Source: Bacteroidales bacterium (GTDB lineage: Bacteria; Bacteroidota; Bacteroidia; Bacteroidales; Prolixibacteraceae). From it: a stretch of 62,534 nt of DNA. The notes below the pieces were generated by a model that saw only the letters and a program-made list of their open reading frames with translations, did no database searches and had not been told where the DNA came from. Shown here one piece after another: positions 17,633-26,661 of this stretch; within the stretch, counting starts at the first letter, position 1; each line of letters opens with the position of its first letter. The stretch spans positions 1-62,534 of the forward strand of contig JAATGF010000004.1 in NCBI GenBank assembly GCA_015654795.1. The letters run 5' to 3'. The position numbers were made by a program, and so were the translations under genes.

Positions 17633-20065
17633 ATGATCAGTTTATTCAGAAAAGAGATCACCCAGTTTTTTGGTTCAATTACGGGAACCATGGTGTCGGT
17701 AGTTTTTTTGTTGCTGACAGGACTGTTTCTGTGGGTTTTTGCCGGGAATTATAATATTCCTGACGGAGGTTATGCAACTTTGGATGGTCTTTTCGAAATA
17801 GCTCCCTGGATTTATTTGTTCCTGATCCCAGCCGTTACAATGCGTATGTTTGCCGACGAAAAACGGAGCGGGACCATGGAACTGCTTCTTACACGTCCTG
17901 TTACAGAACTTCAGGTTATTTTCTCCAAATTTCTGGCCGCTCTGGCAGTCGTTTTGCTCACCCTATTACCAACCTTAATTTATTTTCTATCTGTCTACCT
18001 TTTAGGCAATCCTGTTGGATGTGTCGATACAGGAGCGACATGGGGAAGTTATACCGGACTTTTTTTCCTCGCAGTAATCTATCTTACCATCGGATTACTC
18101 ACTTCTTCAATCACAGATAACCAGGTAGTTGCCTTTATCCTAGCCGTTTTTATGTGCTTTATTTGGTACTCCGGTTTTGGATTCCTTGCCCGATTGCCTT
18201 TTCCGTCAAATATTTCATCAATAATCACTTCGTTTGGCATAGATGCTCATTACGAGTCGGTTAGCAGGGGCGTTCTCGATAGCCGTGATTTGCTTTATTT
18301 TCTGCTGATGGCCGGGTTCTTTATTCTCCTTACACGCATCGTACTTGAATGGAAACGAAGTCCGTTAAAAAGATCTTTAAACCACCTCCTTATATATGTT
18401 TTTATAGTACTGATTGTTGCATTCATTTCCGGAAGTAATTTTTTCCGACTTGACTTCACTACCGAAAAAAGATTCACCCTATCGTCCCAAACACGTCAGT
18501 TGTTGAAAACGGTAAACGCTCCTGTAGAGGCTGAAATTTTACTCGCAGGCGATCTTCCTCCCGGTTTTATGAAATTGCAGTCGGCAGCCCTTGAAAAGTT
18601 ACGCGATTTAAAAATCTATTGCAATCAGCCGATCAATATACATACAACAGATCCTTATGATGTTACGCTGCCTGAAGGTGATAAAAAGAAGTACTTCGAA
18701 AATTTGCTTGCAAAAGGGATTTCTCCGGTAAATCTTAGAATTAATACTGAACAGGGAATTACAACAAAAACAGTATTTCCTACAATCATTTTTCGGTCTA
18801 ATGGTAATGAAATAGCTGTTAATCTATTAAAAAACGACCCATTCCTTCGCGACGAAGAAAACCTGATTCGATCGGTCGAATTGCTTGAATATGAGTTTGT
18901 CCGTGGACTGAAATTGCTTTTCCAGGAAAAACGGGAGAATGTCGCTTTTTTAACCCGCCATGATGAATTGGAAGAAGTCCAGGTACACGACATTTGCGTT
19001 ACGCTTTCCGAAAGTTTTAATATTCATAGAATTACACCTGAAAATCTCCTTGCGGTTCCCGATAGTTTTAAAATGTTAATCATTGCAAATCCTACGAAGC
19101 CATTTCCCGAAAAAGATAAATTTGCAATCGATCAATATCTGATGCACGGCGGCCGGATTATGTGGCTGATCGATCCCGTGAGCGTCAGTCTCGATAGTCT
19201 TTCGAACGGAATGTCTACAATGGCTTTTCCAAGGGAGCTTAACCTGAACGATCAGCTTTTTCACTATGGAGTAAGAATTAATTCAGATCTTATACAGGAC
19301 GTTGAATGTCAGCAAATTAAAGTAAACACAGCATTGGCAGGACAACCTCCTAAATATTCAATGGCTCCCTGGTATTTTTCACCATTACTTTCTCCGTCTC
19401 AAAATCATCCTATTGGAAAGAATGTCAATCGTGTACTGTCCGAATTTGTGAGTTCCATCGATCTGGTTGGCGAGACAGAATCCCGAAAAAGCACGGTTAT
19501 CCTCTCCTCTTCGCCATATGCAAGATCGAATCAAAGTCCAATGATCGTTAGCCTTGCAATGATTGACGCTCCTCCGGCACGAAATCTGTTTAGCAGACAG
19601 TTTATCCCGACAGGCATTTTATCAGAAGGGAAATTTACATCGGTTTTTAAAAATCGGATGGTACAAGAGTTAGGAATAGCAAAAGGGACATCTATAATTG
19701 CTGAAAGCAAGACAACAAAAATGATCTTCATTTCAGATGGAGGTCTCATTGCCAATAAATTAAGCTACAAAGAAGGAAAATATACTCCTTTGTCACTCGG
19801 ATACGATAAAGTTTCGAATATTACTTTTGGAAATAAGGAGTTTTTGGTCAATGCAGTTTACTATCTTTGCGACGATTCCGGATTGATGGAACTCCGTTCG
19901 CGTACCATGCAAATGCGCTTACTCGATAAAGTGAAATTACGGGAGCAAAAGTTGTTTTGGCAGCTTTTTAATGTTGTTCTGCCAGTCTTTTTAATTTTGT
20001 CCGGCGGATTAATCTTTTGGTTTCTACGACGCAGAAAGTACGCGAGGCAGAATCTTGATAATTAA
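17633..20065 (+). CDS. gldFG: GldF-GldG fusion, ABC transporter permease and auxiliary domain
   Basis: 810-residue membrane protein that joins two normally separate gliding-motility ABC transporter components. Residues 1-245 are GldF-like: an ABC-2 permease with about six membrane segments (KEITQFFGSITGT, FADEKRSGTMELLLTRPVT). From about residue 250 it is GldG-like: a membrane segment (HLLIYVFIVLIVAFISGSNF), a long periplasmic ABC-transporter-auxiliary domain (FTLSSQTRQLLKTVNAPVE, HGGRIMWLIDPVS) and a final membrane helix near 780-800. In Flavobacterium these work with the ATPase GldA and are needed for gliding, but relatives occur in non-gliding Bacteroidota. GldA is not in this window. No stop or frameshift separates the halves. 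Confidence 0.9.
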   Translation: MISLFRKEITQFFGSITGTMVSVVFLLLTGLFLWVFAGNYNIPDGGYATLDGLFEIAPWIYLFLIPAVTMRMFADEKRSGTMELLLTRPVTELQVIFSKFLAALAVVLLTLLPTLIYFLSVYLLGNPVGCVDTGATWGSYTGLFFLAVIYLTIGLLTSSITDNQVVAFILAVFMCFIWYSGFGFLARLPFPSNISSIITSFGIDAHYESVSRGVLDSRDLLYFLLMAGFFILLTRIVLEWKRSPLKRSLNHLLIYVFIVLIVAFISGSNFFRLDFTTEKRFTLSSQTRQLLKTVNAPVEAEILLAGDLPPGFMKLQSAALEKLRDLKIYCNQPINIHTTDPYDVTLPEGDKKKYFENLLAKGISPVNLRINTEQGITTKTVFPTIIFRSNGNEIAVNLLKNDPFLRDEENLIRSVELLEYEFVRGLKLLFQEKRENVAFLTRHDELEEVQVHDICVTLSESFNIHRITPENLLAVPDSFKMLIIANPTKPFPEKDKFAIDQYLMHGGRIMWLIDPVSVSLDSLSNGMSTMAFPRELNLNDQLFHYGVRINSDLIQDVECQQIKVNTALAGQPPKYSMAPWYFSPLLSPSQNHPIGKNVNRVLSEFVSSIDLVGETESRKSTVILSSSPYARSNQSPMIVSLAMIDAPPARNLFSRQFIPTGILSEGKFTSVFKNRMVQELGIAKGTSIIAESKTTKMIFISDGGLIANKLSYKEGKYTPLSLGYDKVSNITFGNKEFLVNAVYYLCDDSGLMELRSRTMQMRLLDKVKLREQKLFWQLFNVVLPVFLILSGGLIFWFLRRRKYARQNLDN

Positions 20066-20257
20066 TCGGATAACAAAATAATGGCCGATATTTTATTTTA
20101 TAATTAGGGTAATTTTAAAATAATTGCCTTATGAAATTGTATTGTGACTGAATATTTGTAAATTCGTGAATTCCTGCAAACGAGATTTTTGATCTCTTTT
20201 GTCAACAAAAAGAGTGAAATAGAAATATATAGTAAACTAATTTAAGAGTATAAACCG

Positions 20258-21385
20258 ATGAAATTTGTCGTTTCAAGTACAGAATTGCTGAAGCATCTGA
20301 ATGCAATCAGCAGGGTGATCAGCAGTAAGAACACTTTACCCATCCTTGATAATTTTCTATTAAAACTCGAAGGAAAAACTTTGATGATTACGGCTTCTGA
20401 CTTGGAGACCACCCTTATCACAAAGATTGAACTCGAAAATTCGGAAGAAGAGGGTTTGATCGCCATCCAGGCAAAAATTATGCTCGACACGCTGAAAGAG
20501 TTTCCTGAGCAGCCCCTTACTTTTAACATTGATCCCGAGACGATGGCAGTTGAGATTCTATCTGCCAATGGTAAATTTTCAATTGTTGGTCACAATGGCG
20601 AAGACTTCCCGGTTTTACCAAAACTTGGCGATAATCATCACGAGATCGATCTTGCTCACGATCTTTTACTTACCGGAATCAATAAAACGCTGTTCGCAAC
20701 TGCCGACGATGAATTACGTCCGGTAATGAATGGTATTTATATTGAGTTGTCTCCCGATGAGGTTACCTTCGTCGCTTCCGATGCCCATAAACTTGTCAGG
20801 TACAAACGAAGTGATGCAAAATACAGTGATATAGCATCTTTCATTCTTCCTAAAAAACCGGCATCATTGCTTAAAAATCTTCTTCCGCGCGAAGACTCAG
20901 ATGTAAAACTCGAGTTCGATGAAAAGAATGCGTTTTTTACTTTGAGCGGTTTTAAAATGGTTTGCCGACTGGTTGAAGGAAAATATCCAGCCTATAATTC
21001 TGTTATTCCGTTGAATAATCCAAACGAAATGGTTGTTGACCGTGTCGAATTCTACACGACACTTAAACGCGTTTCGGTGTTTGCTAATCAGGCAAGCAAT
21101 CTTGTTCGCTTAAAACTGACCCCCACAGAATTGGTTGTTTCGGCTCAGGATATTGATTTTGCAATCTCTGCTGTTGAGACGATTAAATGTGAATATGATG
21201 GCCAACCAATGGAGATTGGTTTCAAGTCTACCTTCCTTGTCGAAATTCTTTCAAACCTCTCATCCGAAGATGTGAAGATGAAACTCTCCGATCCGTCAAG
21301 GGCAGGACTTTTACTTCCGGCCGAAAAAGAACTCGATTATGAAGACGTTCTGATGTTATTAATGCCGATGATGATTAATGCTTAA
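20258..21385 (+). CDS. dnaN: DNA polymerase III sliding clamp (beta subunit)
   Basis: 375-residue ring-forming clamp that holds DNA polymerase III on DNA. Three clamp domains of about 120 residues are visible, with the start KFVVSSTELLKHLNAISRVI, NGIYIELSPDEVTFVASDAHK in the second domain and the C-terminal LLLPAEKELDYEDVLMLLMP, which is the family's typical tail. Length is normal. It is followed by a short terminator and then by a DnaQ-like exonuclease. It does not sit next to dnaA here. Confidence 0.97.
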   Translation: MKFVVSSTELLKHLNAISRVISSKNTLPILDNFLLKLEGKTLMITASDLETTLITKIELENSEEEGLIAIQAKIMLDTLKEFPEQPLTFNIDPETMAVEILSANGKFSIVGHNGEDFPVLPKLGDNHHEIDLAHDLLLTGINKTLFATADDELRPVMNGIYIELSPDEVTFVASDAHKLVRYKRSDAKYSDIASFILPKKPASLLKNLLPREDSDVKLEFDEKNAFFTLSGFKMVCRLVEGKYPAYNSVIPLNNPNEMVVDRVEFYTTLKRVSVFANQASNLVRLKLTPTELVVSAQDIDFAISAVETIKCEYDGQPMEIGFKSTFLVEILSNLSSEDVKMKLSDPSRAGLLLPAEKELDYEDVLMLLMPMMINA

Positions 21386-21409
21386 AATTTGAATTTATAT
21401 TTAATATAG

Positions 21410-21441
21410 GCCTGGTGGTTAACCGACTGCCAGGTTTTTTT
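21410..21441 (+). terminator. dnaN terminator
   Basis: Stem CCTGG (21411-21415) with CCAGG (21430-21434) followed by a run of seven T, about 25 bases after the dnaN stop. Short but well placed. Confidence 0.6.
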
Positions 21442-21461
21442 GTTTAATTTAATAGTCTGTT

Positions 21462-22271
21462 GTGAAACTTAACCTTAAAAATCCACTCGTATTTCTCGAT
21501 CTCGAAACCACTGGGATCAATGTTGTCACCGATCGTATTGTGGAGATCGCTCTGTTGAAGATTTTCCCCGATGGAAGGGAAGAGGAGAAGTTGCAACGAA
21601 TCAACCCGGGAATTCCAATTCCTGCGCAATCATCTGCAATTCACGGGATTTACGATGAGGATGTAAAAGATGCCCCTCTTTTCAAAGAAGTTGCAAAAAT
21701 GTATGCCAAATTTATTGAAGGATGCGATCTGGCAGGTTTCAATTCAACACGGTTTGATATTCCGCTACTCACAGAGGAGTTTTTGCGAGTAGATATAGAT
21801 CTCGATCTGAAAAAGCATAAATTCATCGATGTACAGATCATTTTCCATCGCATGGAGAAACGTACCCTCGCAGCCGCTTATAAATTCTATCTTTTAGAAG
21901 ATCTTGAGAATGCGCATAGTGCAATGGCCGATACCAAAGCAACTTATGAAGTGTTAAAAGCACAGCTCGACCGATACGCAGGGGTTGAATTTGACGACAA
22001 TGGAAAAAAGTCTGTCCCTGTCGTGAACAGTGTTGATGCATTAGCTTCATTTTCAGCATTTGACAAGAGTGTCGATTTCGCAGGGCGGATCGTCTATGAC
22101 GAAAAAGGGGTCGAAGTTTTCAATTTCGGAAAGCACAAAGGAAAGCCCGTAGAAAAGGTCCTTCGCGAAGAACCCGGATATTTTTCATGGATGATGCAGG
22201 GTGAGTTTCCACTTTACACAAAAAAAATACTGACCGCTATAAAACTGAGAGAATTAAACCGGAAGGTGTAG
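21462..22271 (+). CDS. DnaQ-like 3'-5' exonuclease
   Basis: 269-residue DEDDh exonuclease. Exo motif I is VFLDLETTGIN (Asp-Glu), motif II is in DLAGFNSTRFDIPLL, and motif III is AHSAMADTKATYEVL (His and Asp). The first 170 residues make the nuclease domain. The C-terminal part ends in FNFGKHKGKPVEKVL, a small domain shared with exonuclease X-like proteins. It may serve as a proofreading (epsilon) subunit or in repair. The start is GTG at 21462 (KLNLKNPLVFLDLETT); no in-frame ATG precedes motif I. dnaN directly upstream supports a replication role. Confidence 0.9.
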   Translation: MKLNLKNPLVFLDLETTGINVVTDRIVEIALLKIFPDGREEEKLQRINPGIPIPAQSSAIHGIYDEDVKDAPLFKEVAKMYAKFIEGCDLAGFNSTRFDIPLLTEEFLRVDIDLDLKKHKFIDVQIIFHRMEKRTLAAAYKFYLLEDLENAHSAMADTKATYEVLKAQLDRYAGVEFDDNGKKSVPVVNSVDALASFSAFDKSVDFAGRIVYDEKGVEVFNFGKHKGKPVEKVLREEPGYFSWMMQGEFPLYTKKILTAIKLRELNRKV

Positions 22272-22391
22272 ATTTTGTTTAAATTTACAACCATATAGCG
22301 GAGAGACGAGCATGTTCGTTAAGCTAAAACACGGATGAAAAATTTCACATGCGAGTTACATCCGGCTTTTTAAAAACAATTTATATTACGG

Positions 22392-23003
22392 ATGAAGATT
22401 ATTTGCATAGGTCGTAATTATTTAAAACATGCCCGCGAACTCGAGCACGATATCCCCACGGAACCGGTTTTTTTCATGAAGCCGGATTCCTCTTTATTAC
22501 TGGATAACAGGCATTTCTATATCCCCGGATTTTCAAATGAAATTCATTACGAGGTTGAATTAGTCGTTAAGATTAATCGCCTAGGAAAGAGTATTGAAGC
22601 ACGTTATGCGCACCGTTATTACGATGAGATTGGTCTCGGTGTCGATTTCACCGCCCGCGATGTGCAACGTCAACTTATCGAAAAAGGATTACCATGGGAA
22701 AAAGCCAAAGCATTTGACTCCGCAGCTGTTTTAGGGAAATTTATCCCAAAGGAAGAGCTCGGCGATCCTGATCAGATTGATTTTTCGCTGCAAAAAAATG
22801 GAGAGATTGTACAACAGGGAAATTCACGCGATATGATCTTTGACGTCGACACCATCATCGAACATATCTCCCGGTTTGTGACTTTAAAGATTGGAGATTT
22901 GATTTATACAGGCACACCGGCAGGTGTTGGTCCTGTTAAAATCGATGACCAGCTCGAAGGATTTATTGGTGAAAGGAAAATGTTCGACTTCCTGGTGAAG
23001 TAA
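22392..23003 (+). CDS. Fumarylacetoacetate hydrolase family protein
   Basis: 203-residue cytoplasmic metal-dependent C-C hydrolase or decarboxylase of the FAH family, similar in size to acylpyruvase/YcgM-type proteins. The N-terminus KIICIGRNYLKHARELE, the FFMKPDSSLLL segment, the metal ligands in EIHYEVELVVKI and GLGVDFTARDVQ, and the YTGTPAGVGPVK block are typical. Bacterial members act on acylpyruvates or oxaloacetate enol; the substrate here cannot be fixed. The gene stands alone between the exonuclease and a repeat-rich gap. Confidence 0.9.
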   Translation: MKIICIGRNYLKHARELEHDIPTEPVFFMKPDSSLLLDNRHFYIPGFSNEIHYEVELVVKINRLGKSIEARYAHRYYDEIGLGVDFTARDVQRQLIEKGLPWEKAKAFDSAAVLGKFIPKEELGDPDQIDFSLQKNGEIVQQGNSRDMIFDVDTIIEHISRFVTLKIGDLIYTGTPAGVGPVKIDDQLEGFIGERKMFDFLVK

Positions 23004-23054
23004 TAATCCATCTCTATTTTCACACTGCCAACTCCGGTTTTCTGTAATCTTCTT

Positions 23055-23101
23055 ATAATCTTTCTGTAACAAATGATACAGAAAGGTTATTCAAAGCTTA
23101 C
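23055..23101 (+). repeat. Short dispersed repeat, copy 2
   Basis: Second copy of the repeat at 2837-2885, sharing the exact core CTGTAACAAATGATACA at 23064-23080. It is about 50 bases beyond the FAH-family stop. Confidence 0.6.
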
Positions 23102-23398
23102 ACAAAGTCACGAGTTGGTGTGATGAAAAGGGTACTGCCCCTCGCCTTCCTGAAAAATTGAAGATTTGACTATTAATCTGAGTTCGAAATAAAAAGAGCC
23201 GAAATAAAGCCTTGCAGACTTCATTTCCGGATTATTGACATATTCATTTCTTTTCTTTCTATAAAAGCCATTAATAAAATACGATGTTGACCCGGCATTC
23301 CGCGAGTACCTAAAAGATAAATATATAATTTATGATTATAATCGGCAGATAGGTCGATAGAAGGTACTTTTTAAGCAAAAACCGACCATTTTCTCTTG

Positions 23399-23466
23399 TT
23401 TTTAAGGTCCGAATATGGTACGAATGAAACCCTAATGAATCCCCAATGAAATACGGACCTTAAAAA
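23399..23466 (+). repeat. 11-bp array enclosed in a 13-bp perfect inverted repeat
   Basis: TTTTTAAGGTCCG (23399-23411) and CGGACCTTAAAAA (23454-23466) are perfect complements. Between and partly inside them are 11-bp units TACGAATGAAA, CCCTAATGAAT, CCCCAATGAAA, TACGGACCTTA (23419-23462). This is the only array in the window bounded directly by a hairpin stem. It is in the 639-base gap 23004-23642, which holds no gene. Confidence 0.75.
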
Positions 23467-23580
23467 GCACTTAAAAAGGGAAGATTTGGAGCAGTTTTAT
23501 AGGATTGAATCAGGGTCAATTAATCATAAAACAGAGTGTGCGTCATTATGGTAAAGTGACAGCATTTAATTGGAACCGCC

Positions 23581-23636
23581 CTCTTTATTTTTTAAAATTT
23601 TAGATTCAAATTTATATCGAACTCAGGTTATTATTT
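23581..23636 (+). repeat. Repeat module shared with the window start
   Basis: Positions 23603-23630 are identical to 31-58 over 28 bases, and the preceding CCCTC/T-rich stretch is similar. At the window start this module is followed by the rest of the composite element; here it ends at the 3' end of pgl. Confidence 0.75.
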
Positions 23637-23642
23637 TGAAAA

Positions 23643-24371
23643 TTAAAGCTTACTTTTCTTTCCCGTCATACTTGCCTCATCACCAAACCAGTGCAATTCT
23701 CCTTTAGGGTGGATATGCGACGCCGGATAAACTGATGAGTTTTCAGAATTGTGTATTATTTCATTGAAAATGTGAGCCTTTGATTCTCCCGAAATCAGGA
23801 AGGCAACTCTTTTGGCATTATTCAAAACTTTCCCGGTTAAAGTAATTCGTCGTTGCCCGGTAGTAGGGTGAAAAGCTATTCCCGTTATATCATCAGAATG
23901 CATTAATTGCATCTGATTGGGGAAAATAGAGGCAGTATGCCCATCATCGCCTAATCCCAACATACTCAGATCAAATACAGGCCAATTATTACTGATCGGG
24001 ACAAGCGATTTTATTTCCAGTCCATACCTTTTTGCCTCCTCAGTTGGGTCTGCTTCCCCTTTTATTCGGTGTATCTGGCTTTGTGACAGCCTAATCTTTG
24101 AAAACAGGAGTTTATTTACTACGCCAAAATTACTCTCCGGATCATATGGTGCGACCATCCTTTCGTCACCCCACCAGAAGTTGATTTTTTGCCAGGGAGC
24201 CTCCTGCGAATATTTTTCAGCCAATAGTGAAAACAACAACGATGGTGTTCTGCCGCCCGATAATGCCAGATGAAAATCCCCTTCAGCTTCTTTTGTCCAG
24301 CTAATTAATTGTAAAGCAAATGAATCAGCAAGATCTTCGGGTGTTTTACCCGTATGTAAATATGGTTTCAT
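23643..24371 (-). CDS. pgl: 6-phosphogluconolactonase
   Basis: 242-residue enzyme of the DevB/SOL type that hydrolyses 6-phosphogluconolactone to 6-phosphogluconate in the oxidative pentose phosphate pathway. HLALSGGRTPSLLFSLL, INFWWGDERMVAPYDPESN, LGLGDDGHTASIFP and RRITLTGKVLNNAK are the standard family blocks. Length is normal. It lies 33 bases after zwf on the same strand, which makes a two-gene operon with two consecutive steps of the pathway. Confidence 0.94.
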   Translation of the reverse strand: MKPYLHTGKTPEDLADSFALQLISWTKEAEGDFHLALSGGRTPSLLFSLLAEKYSQEAPWQKINFWWGDERMVAPYDPESNFGVVNKLLFSKIRLSQSQIHRIKGEADPTEEAKRYGLEIKSLVPISNNWPVFDLSMLGLGDDGHTASIFPNQMQLMHSDDITGIAFHPTTGQRRITLTGKVLNNAKRVAFLISGESKAHIFNEIIHNSENSSVYPASHIHPKGELHWFGDEASMTGKKSKL

Positions 24372-24404
24372 TGATTAGAAGATTGTTATTCTTTGCCTCA
24401 AAGT

Positions 24405-25910
24405 TTATAATTCGCAGTATAACCCGTCGTCCGAAAGATTTTTACACGGATACCGCCAGGTATTTTCTCCGTCCATTAGTCCGTCCGACTCGTAAGGGCC
24501 CCATGTTCCTGCAGGATAGCCATATATCGGTATTGAAGAATCTTTTTCCCAGGCATCAAGAATTGGCTGAATAAATTTCCAGGCCGCTTCTACAGTATCG
24601 CCTCGCGAAAAGAGCGTAGCATCGCCATACAGAGAATCAAGGATGAGACGTTCATAAGCCGCCGGCAAATGAATATCAGCAAGGCTCGAATAGTGAAAAT
24701 CCATGTTAACCTGATTAACCCGGAATCCGGCTCCTGGTTCTTTCATGTTGAATTTCAGCAAAATACCTTCGTCAGGTTGTATCCTGATAATAAGTTGGTT
24801 GGGTTTATATTGATCTAATCCGGTTTGATCAAAAAGATGGTGCGGAGTAGGTTTAAATTCGATAACGATCTCGGTTACCCTTGTCGGGAGTTTTTTTCCT
24901 GTCCTGATAAAGAACGGGACTCCGGCCCATCGCCAGTTGTCAATAAAAAACTTCATCGCGACATAAGTTTCTGTGTGTGAGGCGGGATTTACGTCAGGCT
25001 CATCACGATACCCGGCTATTGCCTCGCCTTTTATAGTTGATGCTGTGTATTGTCCCCGGATCACATACTTTTGCATCTCTTCGGGCTTGATTGGACGTAA
25101 GGATTGAAAAACTTTCATCACCTCATGCCTTATGGCATCTGCTTCGATTACTACGGGAGGCTCCATGGCCACCATTCCAACAACCTGAAGCAGATGATTT
25201 TGTACCATATCGCGCATAGCGCCTGAATGGTCATAATATCCTCCACGCCCTTCAACACCAAGACTTTCTGCTGAGGAGATCTCAACCCGTTCAATGAAAT
25301 TCCGGTTCCAGACAGGTTCGAAAATTCCGTTTGCAAATCGCGTTACCATTAGGTTTTGAACAGTTTCCTTCCCAAGATAATGGTCAATCCTGTATATTTG
25401 GTTTTCTTCATAGTCTTTCAGAAGGCTAATGTTCAATGATTTGGCGCTGGCCAGATTAATCCCAAAGGGTTTTTCAATTATCAGTCTTTTGTAACCATCC
25501 GCCTGGTTATTAAGACCTGCCAAAGCCAGCTTCTCTGGAATTACATCGTAAAGATTGGGTGGTGTGGAAAGATAGAACAGGTAATTTGCCGGGATATTCA
25601 AGGATTGAATCAAACTCTCCAACCGGCTTTTCAGCTCCTGATAGTCATCTTGCAACTCGTAATCGATTGTCTGATAATAGATTTTATTTAGAAACTTCGA
25701 ATTATTCTCTTCGTCAGCAGGTAAAAACTCGATAATTCGTTGGCGAAACGCCTCATCAGTAAGTGGTGTACGACTCGTACCTAATATTGCAAAATCATCA
25801 GGCAGAAGATGATGAATAAATAATTGATGAATTGCCGGGATAAGCATTCTTTTCGTCAGATCGCCCGATGCGCCGAAGATGACAATAATATGTGGATCAG
25901 GTATTTTCAT
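24405..25910 (-). CDS. zwf: Glucose-6-phosphate 1-dehydrogenase
   Basis: 501-residue cytoplasmic NAD(P)-dependent enzyme that oxidises glucose 6-phosphate to 6-phosphogluconolactone and supplies NADPH. The N-terminal Rossmann loop IVIFGASGDLTKRMLIPAI, the catalytic block YRIDHYLGKETVQNLMVTRF (written here at 20 residues) and the KPFGINLASA lysine region match the family. The start ATG at 25910 is close to the conserved loop. First gene of a zwf-pgl pair; gnd was not found in this window. Confidence 0.96.
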   Translation of the reverse strand: MKIPDPHIIVIFGASGDLTKRMLIPAIHQLFIHHLLPDDFAILGTSRTPLTDEAFRQRIIEFLPADEENNSKFLNKIYYQTIDYELQDDYQELKSRLESLIQSLNIPANYLFYLSTPPNLYDVIPEKLALAGLNNQADGYKRLIIEKPFGINLASAKSLNISLLKDYEENQIYRIDHYLGKETVQNLMVTRFANGIFEPVWNRNFIERVEISSAESLGVEGRGGYYDHSGAMRDMVQNHLLQVVGMVAMEPPVVIEADAIRHEVMKVFQSLRPIKPEEMQKYVIRGQYTASTIKGEAIAGYRDEPDVNPASHTETYVAMKFFIDNWRWAGVPFFIRTGKKLPTRVTEIVIEFKPTPHHLFDQTGLDQYKPNQLIIRIQPDEGILLKFNMKEPGAGFRVNQVNMDFHYSSLADIHLPAAYERLILDSLYGDATLFSRGDTVEAAWKFIQPILDAWEKDSSIPIYGYPAGTWGPYESDGLMDGENTWRYPCKNLSDDGLYCEL

Positions 25911-26001
25911 TTTTATATTATTTATCTATGATAAATAATATAAAGACATTTTAAAACCCTAATTGTTCAATTCGCAAGGGAGAAAATTTCTCCTTCAGAT
26001 T

Positions 26002-26661
26002 CTAAATATGGAATCTGTTCCCATCAACACAACCCCAAACGATAAGCACCTCATTTACGATCTTATAATATAGTGTAATCGGTATCGGACCAGATTTGTC
26101 ATTAAAAATTCCCTGAAATAAACCTGAATCTTCAGTAAAATTACCTATTAATATCCGAATATCGGTTGCAAATTCAATATTACTAAAGGGTACCATTTTG
26201 TAAATAGCCTCTTTAGCACACCAATGTAACAACATCCGACGATTGGAAAACTCGGGTTTCTCATTACAGATAAATAATTCATCGGGTGAAAGAAAACGAC
26301 TGCCTACCTTTCCGACTTTTCGGCTAATAAGTTCAATATCAATACCTGGAATAGAAATATGATGAAGTAATATCGCAATATAGCCTGTTGAATGTGAGAT
26401 GCTTATATTGACCTTACAGTTTTCGAGATAAGGTCGGCCATCGATATGATATTTAATAAGGTGTGGTTCCCTGAATAGTTCGCGGAGAAGTGCTCTTGTC
26501 GCAAGCCACTCTTTTTTGCGGTGCTGAGCAGATATTCCGGAATATGCAATCACATCAGAACCAGACAGGTTCGCCAATAAAAGCAAATCTTCAATCTCTT
26601 CAGACACTTTCCAAAGTCCGAATTCTCCATTGTCGATATTTTCCCGCAGTATGAGTGGCAT
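26002..26661 (-). CDS. 4'-phosphopantetheinyl transferase (Sfp type)
   Basis: 219-residue transferase that moves the phosphopantetheine arm of CoA onto carrier proteins. The magnesium-binding GIDIELISRKVGKVGSRFLS motif and the HWCAKEAIYKMV motif (W-x-x-K-E) are intact, and NISISHSTGYIAIL is the third family block. Its ATG overlaps the stop codon of gldD (TAATG), so it is translationally coupled at the end of the ssb-gldE-gldD group. Which carrier protein it serves is unknown. Confidence 0.9.
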   Translation of the reverse strand: MPLILRENIDNGEFGLWKVSEEIEDLLLLANLSGSDVIAYSGISAQHRKKEWLATRALLRELFREPHLIKYHIDGRPYLENCKVNISISHSTGYIAILLHHISIPGIDIELISRKVGKVGSRFLSPDELFICNEKPEFSNRRMLLHWCAKEAIYKMVPFSNIEFATDIRILIGNFTEDSGLFQGIFNDKSGPIPITLYYKIVNEVLIVWGCVDGNRFHI

